DNA of 6,974 nucleotides from UBA4661 sp002405405 (GTDB lineage Bacteria > Bacteroidota > Ignavibacteria > Kapaibacteriales > UBA4661): positions 1 to 6,974 of the forward strand of contig DAIUAL010000184.1 in assembly GCA_036847245.1 (NCBI GenBank). The letters run 5' to 3'. The translations under genes and the position numbers were made by a program. Positions 1 to 6,361 of the stretch are shown here, in pieces (position 1 is the stretch's first letter; each line of letters starts with the position of its first letter). Below the pieces are notes generated by a model. That model was not told where the DNA came from. It did not search any database and worked only from the letters and a program-made list of their open reading frames with translations.

Positions 1-2
1 GT

Positions 3-254
3 GTTTTTTTTCTCTTGCGCTTGAGTAGCGTTTGTGTCTTACTCTGTTTATCATACTGTGCAGCACTATCTCAACCCCCAGAACATATAAGCATATATGC
101 AAATCGTTCTGAGCCTGCGCACTCAAGCTCATCACTCCGGCAGGGTGTGTTGTACCGTCTTTCGGTTTCAGGCGGGGGAGTTATGGGAGAGCTTGGTGCT
201 GAAACACTTGAAGTTGATCCATATTTCTGGATACGCCGACTGCCGATTATATAA
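3..254 (+). CDS. N-terminal signal-peptide fragment of an interrupted T9SS cargo gene (5' end outside window)
   Basis: The frame is open from the window edge to a TAA at 252-254. The true start probably lies upstream; a TTG at 15 is the first usable internal start and would give 79 residues. The visible N-terminus has an arginine followed by a hydrophobic core (LSSVCVLLCLSYCAA) and a likely signal peptidase I site after A-L-S, with glutamine at +1, which is common in Bacteroidota. The cysteine context LSYC is a poor lipobox, so a lipoprotein is less likely. After the signal come about 55 residues with beta-strand character (GVLYRLSVSG). The next long open frame (from 276) is in the same frame and lacks a signal peptide, so this is best read as the 5' part of that gene, cut off by a premature stop. 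An independent small secreted peptide is possible but less likely. Confidence 0.6.
   Translation, partial: VFFLLRLSSVCVLLCLSYCAALSQPPEHISIYANRSEPAHSSSSLRQGVLYRLSVSGGGVMGELGAETLEVDPYFWIRRLPII
252..254 (+). other. In-frame TAA interrupting the cargo gene
   Basis: This TAA is the only stop in frame 3 between the window edge and 3627. The codons on both sides read as plausible protein: ...YFWIRRLPII, stop, FSSLTVPMPAQVGM... No frame change is needed to join the two halves, so a single base substitution (for example from AAA, GAA or CAA) would explain it. It could be a real nonsense mutation, an assembly or read error, or a fixed split. The sequence alone cannot tell these apart. Confidence 0.7.
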
Positions 255-275
255 TTTTCTTCACTAACGGTTCCA

Positions 276-3200
276 ATGCCTGCACAAGTCGGAATGAAAG
301 GTTTTGTTGATGTGCTGGGATTGAGCGATCAAACTAGAGCCGGGCGTTTTTTTCTTGCACTCAATGCACAAAGAGCATCAACGGGAACTGTTGATGTGAT
401 ACACCGTCCATTTCCGATGTTATCAAACATGGTTGTCGATGCTCTTTTATGGCAAAATTTTGCTTTCAGACCGGACAGCATTGTTCTACGTTCTGTTAAG
501 AGTGTATATACCAAAACAGTTCGAGGAAATGGTATACCACTGTCTGCGATATGGTTTGAGGATAGTACGTCAAACAAAACAGCATACGCAGATAATTTTA
601 CAGGTAATTCGCCCACACAATTTCGAATTGATCTCCAACGAATATCACCCGAATTTGTTTGGAAAAAAGCGGGATCGAAATCAATACTCTCAGACTCGTT
701 GATACAGAGTGGTCAAAGCTTTGCTCGTGAATCCATTGACGTGCGGTCTCTATGGTTTGGTAAGGAGGTTAAGCGTTCCGTCAATCGCGTGCTACTTAAT
801 CGTGCAATACAACCACTACACTATCGAATCATGATGATTGAAGGTGATACCGCTCAGTGGCGTATGACACTGACGCAATCGCAGGCAGGTATGCGTCCTT
901 TTGTCTTGGGTCGTTCTACTTTTGAGGGAACTGTGACACAAAATGATTCATTACAGATAGAATTTGCATACACGCCTCAATCTACAGGGGGAGCAACAGC
1001 TCGATTTCGTGTGTATTGTAATGATTCTACGCTTGCTTTTGATGCTGTTGCAAAAGACCATTATATGGAGATTGTTGTACAAGGACGAGCAGTTGCATAT
1101 ACTATCAGTTATAATGACAGTGTCGCCTTTGGTAATGTCCGATTACGACAAGCATCCTCTGCTAGTATTACGATGACAAATCGTAGTGGTCGTACAATAT
1201 CAATCATCGGTGCTATGACGAATAATCAACAATTTTCATGCACAGTCGCACCGCAAAATCTTGCAAATAATCAATCTCTTATAGTACCTATTACATTCTT
1301 ACCGACAGATGTTGCTGTAACACAAGCGCGTTGTGCCATTGTGCTTGCTGACGGTACGGAAATACCCGTATTCGTATCAGGTGTTGGGATGAATGCGCAG
1401 AGTCGAATACGATATCCACGATTAAATGCGCGTCAGGATTCGGCGGATTTTGGTAATCTTCCTCTCTCACTTGCAGGTCCAATTACGCGAGCAGATACGA
1501 TATGGGTTGTGAATACGGCAAATGTTCCACTGCAAGTTGTAACAACGATCGTCAATGAAAATAATCCTGTGTCGGGATTGTTTACCGTGTCGTCAGGTGC
1601 CGGCATACTTCAGGCAAATGATTCTTTGCCAATTCGAATTCAATTTACTTCTGCGAATGACATTCGTATCAATACTGCAAGAGTTGGAATCGTTGTGCAA
1701 GAAGCGAATACTGGTGTGGCAGTTGAGAATCGAACCATTGTCGTTTTTGGTCGGAGCAGTGCATTGGCAGTACAACCACAAGTACCTATGTTGATATTTG
1801 ATTCCTTATACGTTGGCACGGAAACAACGCGTATTCTTCGGTTTTTTAATCAATCAACCTTTGCCATTCCCATTGATGCTGTACGTATCGTCAAGGCTAA
1901 TCCTTCTTCGCAAACATTATGGTCAGTAGAGGGCGAGTTACCGATTGTACCTACCTTGGGATTTGCTGAAATCCGTATTCGTGCACGAGCGGGATGGCTT
2001 GGGCGTGATACTGCACGCCTTGTTGTACAGTATCGTTCTGGTACGGTTGTCGATTCGACCATTACGATGATGACATTGGTTGGTATTGAACAACGATTAA
2101 CATGGAATACTGCATTCCCAGATGTGGGAGGTGACCGTTCAACTGTACGATTTATACGTGGTATCTCAACGACTGCGACACAGACAACTGTTGCTGATAC
2201 CGTCGATGTCGGTACGGTGCGCTTCGGTACAACGCGTCGTGTGAATGTAGTGTTAGATAATGTCGGGAACATTCCTTTGCGATTACGTTCGCAAGTACTT
2301 CGACCGATAACACCCTTTGCTGCGGAACAATTTGATATTGTACAACAACCACTCAGTCGTCAACCAGGCGGAACGCTTTTGCCCTCTGCGAGCGATACAT
2401 CTTTTGCCGTACGATTTGCACCTCGACTTGGTGGTGAACATAGGGTTGAATATGTTGTTGAGTCAGATGCAGAAGACCGATTTACTAATGCCCCTAAGAT
2501 CGAACGGCGTATTGTTTTTCGTGGCAGTGCTAATGTACCTACGCTTTCATATACCTCCTTGCTATCACAAGGAATTATTGGCACAAACCGCCGATGCAAG
2601 TTGGCGCCCATACAGTTTTCAGTCTTAAACCCATCGAATGTATCAGTGTCAATACGATCGATTGCGCTTGTCAACAATACCGGTGAGTTTCGATTGTTAT
2701 CGAGTGCGCCGGGCATTGTAGAGCCACAATCGTCGGCAACCATTCAAGTAGAAATGATTCCTCAGCAAATCATTCAACCGCGCTCCATAGAAACCACTGT
2801 TCTTATGCTGACTGACGCTGTTTCACCCTATGACTCCGTACGTGTGCGCATCACGGCAGAATTTGCACCTCTTGCTGATAGTGTTGTCATCGAACCACGC
2901 GATACAGTTCGTGTACGACCGGGCAATCGTGTTGTTCTGCCGGTGTATTGGCGGTTCCCTACACAAGGCGATCCGCGAGTCCTGACTCAAGCAACATTGA
3001 GTTTCGCGTATAATCCTAATGTCATTCAGCTTGTCGCGATCAATAGCCAGTCAACTGCTATTGAAAATATCGAGGGTATCAATTTTAATGAGTCTATTGT
3101 TTCGCCTCAGGTAGCACAAGGAGTACTACGATTATCATCAACTCCCAGTCGCGGTTTTTTACGGCGGGATACATTGTGTCTGCTGGTATTTCAGACGTAT

Positions 3201-3629
3201 TTAGCAGGCGTTGCATCAACACCCGTTACATGGAGAAGTGGAAGCATTGCTTCTTTGGCTTGTGAGGATGCTTTATCAATCGGTTCGCCACGCTCCGGAT
3301 TGATCGTTCTTGACTCTGTAGCAGATCTTAATCGATTAACAGAAGTTGTTGCCAAAAAACGCTTGCGAATCCAATCTATATCACCCAATCCCAGTGGTAG
3401 AGATATTTCTCTGCGGGTCGTCGATGAAGAGATAGGTAGCAAAGATCCGATGCGAATTTGTATATATAATCTTTTTGGTACAAAGGTTTATGAAGGATTT
3501 GTCCAGTCTTCAGGCGGTCATGAACAAGATATTCCACTGTCTGCACCAACTCTTCAAGCAGGAATGTATACCATTGTTATGCAAAAAAGCAGTCGAACCA
3601 CTTCACACAAATGGATTATTATCGAATGA
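276..3629 (+). CDS. Large multi-Ig-domain surface protein with T9SS type A C-terminal sorting domain (main part of interrupted gene)
   Basis: This 1117-residue frame looks like a type IX secretion cargo. Residues about 1-270 are an unassigned beta-rich region. About 275-370 is a choice-of-anchor-D/ASH-like Ig domain (VAFGNVRL ... ITMTNRSG ... VPITFLPTD ... VFVSGVG), and less regular domains of the same kind follow at about 380-495, 500-605, 640-750 and 755-862. Residues about 875-1010 resemble a cohesin-like domain (RPGNRVVLPV, LSFAYNPNVIQLV). Residues about 1030-1117 match the T9SS type A sorting domain: SISPNPSG, ICIYNLFGTKVY, LQAGMYTIVM, and the end KWIIIE. In characterised T9SS, such a domain directs a Sec-exported protein across the outer membrane and is removed on attachment to the cell surface. 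The annotated ATG at 276 has no signal peptide and no clear ribosome site; the signal lies in the same frame before the TAA at 252. With that stop read as sense, the protein would be about 1.2 thousand residues. The ligand or role is not known. Confidence 0.8.
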   Translation: MPAQVGMKGFVDVLGLSDQTRAGRFFLALNAQRASTGTVDVIHRPFPMLSNMVVDALLWQNFAFRPDSIVLRSVKSVYTKTVRGNGIPLSAIWFEDSTSNKTAYADNFTGNSPTQFRIDLQRISPEFVWKKAGSKSILSDSLIQSGQSFARESIDVRSLWFGKEVKRSVNRVLLNRAIQPLHYRIMMIEGDTAQWRMTLTQSQAGMRPFVLGRSTFEGTVTQNDSLQIEFAYTPQSTGGATARFRVYCNDSTLAFDAVAKDHYMEIVVQGRAVAYTISYNDSVAFGNVRLRQASSASITMTNRSGRTISIIGAMTNNQQFSCTVAPQNLANNQSLIVPITFLPTDVAVTQARCAIVLADGTEIPVFVSGVGMNAQSRIRYPRLNARQDSADFGNLPLSLAGPITRADTIWVVNTANVPLQVVTTIVNENNPVSGLFTVSSGAGILQANDSLPIRIQFTSANDIRINTARVGIVVQEANTGVAVENRTIVVFGRSSALAVQPQVPMLIFDSLYVGTETTRILRFFNQSTFAIPIDAVRIVKANPSSQTLWSVEGELPIVPTLGFAEIRIRARAGWLGRDTARLVVQYRSGTVVDSTITMMTLVGIEQRLTWNTAFPDVGGDRSTVRFIRGISTTATQTTVADTVDVGTVRFGTTRRVNVVLDNVGNIPLRLRSQVLRPITPFAAEQFDIVQQPLSRQPGGTLLPSASDTSFAVRFAPRLGGEHRVEYVVESDAEDRFTNAPKIERRIVFRGSANVPTLSYTSLLSQGIIGTNRRCKLAPIQFSVLNPSNVSVSIRSIALVNNTGEFRLLSSAPGIVEPQSSATIQVEMIPQQIIQPRSIETTVLMLTDAVSPYDSVRVRITAEFAPLADSVVIEPRDTVRVRPGNRVVLPVYWRFPTQGDPRVLTQATLSFAYNPNVIQLVAINSQSTAIENIEGINFNESIVSPQVAQGVLRLSSTPSRGFLRRDTLCLLVFQTYLAGVASTPVTWRSGSIASLACEDALSIGSPRSGLIVLDSVADLNRLTEVVAKKRLRIQSISPNPSGRDISLRVVDEEIGSKDPMRICIYNLFGTKVYEGFVQSSGGHEQDIPLSAPTLQAGMYTIVMQKSSRTTSHKWIIIE

Positions 3630-4411
3630 CAGCTATCATGAATTATAGAAAATCATTATTGTTTCGGATGGCAATTATACTCTGTGGACTAGTGCTCTGT
3701 GTCAGTGAAAGTAGGGCACAACCATTTCATTGGGAATACTCAGCACGCCTGCCGGAGCAAACGCCATCAATGTTTGTCGGGTTGACGGGTTCAGCAAGTA
3801 TGTTATGGTTATCAGCGGTGCCTAGTATCGATAAGTCAATCTCAGAGTGTAATTGCTTGCAATCAAAAGGGCAGAGCAGTGTTGTCGATATTGGTCTTGC
3901 CAGCGAGTATTGGTTTGATAATGTAGCATATACTTTGCGATTAGGAATGCAGTATAACCGCATCAATTTTGGTGGTCGATACGAAGGATTTCCTGTTCGT
4001 GGTACTGACTCACTATTTGTGCAAGAACAAGGGCAATTATCTTCGTATAATGTGATACTGTCAGGTGGTGCAAAGTACACACTTTTCCCACTGGCATTAT
4101 TTTTACGTGCCGAGATTCATGCTTTGATTGCTGTACGAGAGTCGATGATTTTTTCTCGCGATATTATTTTTAATGGCGTTGAACGTACAGAAACAATAAT
4201 CCCCGGTACGATTCAGTCTTTACGCCTCGGTGCGATGATAGGCGTTGGTTACGACATCGCCATTGCGCAGAATACTTATCTCTCACCCGAAATTTTTTTT
4301 CGTCGCGATATGATTGGTATGTTTAATCAACCACAAACTGAACAGAATAGAGCTAGCAATATGCCTTTGGGAATGGGTGTCCGACTAGGGCTTTTTATGG
4401 GAATTCCTTAG
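3626..4411 (+). CDS. Outer-membrane beta-barrel protein, coupled to the upstream cargo gene
   Basis: This encodes about 261 residues from the ATG at 3626. That ATG shares ATGA with the stop of the preceding gene, a typical arrangement for translational coupling. An earlier in-frame ATG (3611) adds five residues, and a later one (3638) gives the tidiest signal peptide, MNYRKSLLFRMAIILCGLVL then CVSESRA with cleavage before Q. The mature part alternates polar and hydrophobic residues in short strands separated by glycine- and charge-rich turns (LRLGMQYNRINFGGRY, LSGGAKYTLFPLALFLRAEIHA, LRLGAMIGVGYDIAI, LGMGVRLGLFMG), as in small outer-membrane barrels. It ends in IP rather than the usual aromatic residue. 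A Cys-Asn-Cys motif lies near the N-terminus of the mature part. It is not recognisably a PorP/SprF or PorT protein by eye. Its position suggests it serves or anchors the T9SS cargo, which is inference. Confidence 0.65.
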   Translation: MTAIMNYRKSLLFRMAIILCGLVLCVSESRAQPFHWEYSARLPEQTPSMFVGLTGSASMLWLSAVPSIDKSISECNCLQSKGQSSVVDIGLASEYWFDNVAYTLRLGMQYNRINFGGRYEGFPVRGTDSLFVQEQGQLSSYNVILSGGAKYTLFPLALFLRAEIHALIAVRESMIFSRDIIFNGVERTETIIPGTIQSLRLGAMIGVGYDIAIAQNTYLSPEIFFRRDMIGMFNQPQTEQNRASNMPLGMGVRLGLFMGIP

Positions 4412-4460
4412 CCATTTCTTACTTTTGCAACAGAAAAGTCTTTCAACCGTTCATTCAATC

Positions 4461-4490
4461 TTTACGCATTCCACACGATACTTGTATAAT
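4461..4490 (+). promoter_or_regulatory. Sigma70-like promoter upstream of the DUF1573 gene
   Basis: TTTACG at 4461-4466 matches four of six bases of the TTGACA -35 box, and TATAAT at 4485-4490 is a perfect -10 box, with 18 bases between. Transcription would begin near 4497 and leave a leader of about 46 bases before the ATG at 4543. The site lies in the 131-bp gap after the barrel gene, so DUF1573 probably has its own transcription start. The group-specific Bacteroidetes -7 motif TAnnTTTG is not present at a sensible distance. Confidence 0.45.
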
Positions 4491-4542
4491 CAGCATCATC
4501 GCACTTCTTTTATTCACAATGTTGTACTATTTGATAAATTTT

Positions 4543-5286
4543 ATGAAAACTTCACCTCGACAAATCGTTGTTGCTATCGCCGTACTGTTATGTGCACCGA
4601 TTATTGCCTTTGCACAACCGCGCATGGAAATTGAAAATAACGGATTACTTGTTTTTCCGACGATTACCAAAGCTACCGGACCTCTTGAAGGTAAATTGGT
4701 CGTAAAAAATACTGGTAATCAAGAGTTAGTAATCGGAGAAATCAAGCCGGGTTGTGGTTGTACAACTCCCAAAATTGATAAAACAAATCTTGCCCCCGGA
4801 GAAAGTACAACATTGCATTTAGGATTGAATGTTACCGGAAGTGTTGGGGACATCACCAAGTATGTGTCGATGAAAAGTAATGACCCCTTGGATGGTAATC
4901 GCACACTTACGTTAAAATTAACTATTCAGCCCATTCTTTCTTTTGCACCGAATTCGTTTGTGATTCTGCCGGATGCAGAAATTGGTAAGGAATCAATCGG
5001 TAAAATGACTATCACGAATACGGGAAAAGAGTCAATTGTCTTGTCAAATATCAAAGCGTTTGAGCAAGGTAGTAATGCGGCTATTCATGCAACGCTCTCA
5101 AAAACAGAGGTGAAACCCGGTGAATCGACAGAACTGACGGTGAAGCATATTGTCAGAACATCTGGCTATTACAGCGGTATTGTGTCTATCAAAGCAAATC
5201 ATCCAGACTATGTCAATACTGAGATTTTTGTGTATGGTAAGGGATTAGTGCCGCCGCAATCTGATATTCAAAGTCCTAAAAACTAG
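4543..5286 (+). CDS. Exported DUF1573 domain protein with two Ig-like domains
   Basis: The 247-residue protein starts at the ATG at 4543, which gives a compact signal peptide (MKTSPRQIVVAIAVLLCAPI, then IAFA, cleaved before QPRM). An in-frame ATG at 4519 would add MLYYLINF in front and is less likely. Residues about 35-130 are a classic DUF1573 domain: a conserved strand before KNTGNQELVIGEIKPGCGCT, then LAPGEST and a repeat of the strand pattern in YVSMKSNDP. The Cys-Gly-Cys motif is at residues 71-73. Residues about 133-236 form a second similar domain (MTITNTGKESIVLSNIK, VKPGESTELTV, VSIKANHPDY) in which the cysteine motif is absent. The protein should be periplasmic or surface-exposed. 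DUF1573 proteins are common in Bacteroidota but their molecular role is not established. The fold is related to the Ig-like repeats in the large cargo protein upstream. Confidence 0.88.
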   Translation: MKTSPRQIVVAIAVLLCAPIIAFAQPRMEIENNGLLVFPTITKATGPLEGKLVVKNTGNQELVIGEIKPGCGCTTPKIDKTNLAPGESTTLHLGLNVTGSVGDITKYVSMKSNDPLDGNRTLTLKLTIQPILSFAPNSFVILPDAEIGKESIGKMTITNTGKESIVLSNIKAFEQGSNAAIHATLSKTEVKPGESTELTVKHIVRTSGYYSGIVSIKANHPDYVNTEIFVYGKGLVPPQSDIQSPKN

Positions 5287-5348
5287 TACTATAAGTATGC
5301 TAGTATCGTGTCTGAAGATGTGTTCTCAAATACGAAGATGATGAGAAG

Positions 5349-5421
5349 AAAACCACCCTTTTTTTGTTTTAGTTGGTTAAGACAAAAAAGCTGAAACAGT
5401 GTTTTCAGCAGGGGTGGTTTT
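5349..5421. other. Branched inverted repeat (three-way junction); possible bidirectional terminator or structured RNA
   Basis: Three nested helices use 62 of 73 bases. P1 pairs AAAACCACCC (5349-5358) with GGGTGGTTTT (5412-5421), extended by one T-G pair (5359/5411). P2 pairs 5360-5372 with 5377-5389, 13 pairs including two G-T wobbles, closing on a TTGG tetraloop. P3 pairs GCTGAAA (5390-5396) with TTTCAGC (5403-5409) around a six-base loop. Only A5410 and the two loops remain unpaired. P1 is a G+C core flanked by A and T runs on its outer ends, as in bidirectional intrinsic terminators, but the T run is only four bases. It lies 62 bases after the DUF1573 stop and could end that transcript. 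A non-coding RNA or a dispersed palindromic element would also fit. Confidence 0.6.
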
Positions 5422-5430
5422 ACTGTAGCT

Positions 5431-5442
5431 CCCAAGCTTGGG
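5431..5442. repeat. Perfect 12-bp palindrome CCCAAGCTTGGG
   Basis: The sequence is self-complementary over all 12 bases and begins nine bases after the branched element. It lies 76 bases upstream of the glycosyltransferase start. Its two-fold symmetry would suit a dimeric DNA-binding protein, but no second copy was seen in the window, so a regulatory role is only a possibility. The rest of the interval to 5518 shows an isolated TATAAT at 5470-5475 with no matching -35 box. Confidence 0.35.
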
Positions 5443-5518
5443 CAAAAATGAGTATGCTGTTTGCAAGAATATAATTCATGAGCGTTTTTTGAGAATACAA
5501 GCCCAATAAGATAAGACT

Positions 5519-6286
5519 ATGTACAAAGGGAAGAAAGTTGTTGTGGTGATGCCTGCCTACAATGCAGAAGAAACCTTGGAAAGAACCTATCATGAAGTGC
5601 CGCATGACAACGTTGATGAAATTATTTTAGTTGATGATGAAAGCCGAGATAAAACATCTGAATTGGCTCAACGACTCGGTATCCATCATGTTATTCGACA
5701 TGAACGTAACAAGGGATATGGTGGTAATCAAAAAACATGCTATACGAAAGCATTGGAGATCGGTGCAGATATCGTCATCATGCTTCATCCTGATTATCAA
5801 TACACACCTAAGTTAATTATTCCAATGGTGCATATCATTGCCGAGGGCTTATATCCTGTTGTTCTTGGTTCCCGAATTTTGGGTAATGGTGCTCTGAAAG
5901 GCGGTATGCCGATGTACAAATACATTGCAAATCGCTTGCTGACGCTCATTCAGAATATTTTGGTTGGACAAAAATTATCTGAGTATCATACAGGTTATCG
6001 TGCTTTTTCCCGAGAGGTGCTTGAAACAGTATCATTTGAACAAAATTCTGATGATTTTGTTTTTGATAATGAAATGCTATCGCAAATTATCGAAGCCAAT
6101 TTTGATATTGGCGAGATCACGTGCCCAACTAAGTATTTTGAAGAAGCATCATCTATCAACTTCTCTCGAAGTGTAAAGTATGGTTTCGGTGTTCTTGATG
6201 TTTCCATCAAGCATTTTTTGGAGCGATCAGGCATGGCAGATTTTGCTCTCTATCGTACGAAGAAGAAGGTGCATCACCAAGAATAG
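5519..6286 (+). CDS. Family 2 glycosyltransferase, dolichyl-phosphate-mannose-synthase-like
   Basis: The 255-residue protein is a GT-A fold glycosyltransferase that transfers a sugar from a nucleotide-sugar donor, probably to a lipid-phosphate or other envelope acceptor. The order of motifs is typical: VVVVMPAYNAEETL at residues 7-20 (nucleotide-binding start), ILVDDESRDKT at 36-46, NKGYGGNQKTCYTKA at 64-78, MLHPDYQYTP at 88-97 (the acidic metal-binding position, in the form usual for this subgroup), GSRILGNGALKGGMP at 117-131, HTGYRAFSREVL at 157-168 and DDFVFDNEML at 178-187. There is no C-terminal transmembrane pair, unlike longer relatives such as GtrB, so it is likely a peripheral membrane protein at the cytoplasmic face. 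The ATG at 5519 sits directly before the first strand and fits the family; no strong ribosome site precedes it. The exact sugar and acceptor cannot be told from sequence. Confidence 0.9.
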   Translation: MYKGKKVVVVMPAYNAEETLERTYHEVPHDNVDEIILVDDESRDKTSELAQRLGIHHVIRHERNKGYGGNQKTCYTKALEIGADIVIMLHPDYQYTPKLIIPMVHIIAEGLYPVVLGSRILGNGALKGGMPMYKYIANRLLTLIQNILVGQKLSEYHTGYRAFSREVLETVSFEQNSDDFVFDNEMLSQIIEANFDIGEITCPTKYFEEASSINFSRSVKYGFGVLDVSIKHFLERSGMADFALYRTKKKVHHQE

Positions 6287-6361
6287 GTAGTGTACTTGTA
6301 AGGTTGCCAGCAAACCACTGGTATTGTAGGCAAGGTCTTTAGATATTTTTATTCCATAATC

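Noticed and set aside
1850..2272. 140-codon open frame on the minus strand
   Set aside because: It lies wholly inside the large cargo gene, has no coding character of its own (arginine-, threonine- and valine-rich reverse image) and no start context.
2360..2743. 127-codon open frame on the minus strand
   Set aside because: It is antisense to the Ig-like repeats of the cargo gene, where the + strand reading has clear domain structure.
4421..4439. Small inverted repeat ACTTTT/AAAAGT after the barrel gene, possible terminator
   Set aside because: The stem is six pairs with only one C-G pair per arm, and no T run follows, so it is too weak to call a terminator.
4525..4533. TACTATTTG resembling the Bacteroidetes -7 box TAnnTTTG
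   Set aside because: The spacing between TA and TTTG is one base too long and it lies only nine bases before the chosen DUF1573 start.
4425..4634. 69-codon open frame on the + strand overlapping the DUF1573 start
   Set aside because: It covers the promoter region and the DUF1573 signal peptide in another frame; its product is histidine- and threonine-rich with no domain.
5470..5475. TATAAT upstream of the glycosyltransferase gene
   Set aside because: No -35 box is found at 16-18 bases spacing, so it was not listed as a promoter.
6304..6333. TTGCC/GGCAA and CCAG/CTGG short inverted repeats before the DUF255 gene
   Set aside because: The two pairings overlap and exclude each other, stems are only four or five pairs and there is no T run.
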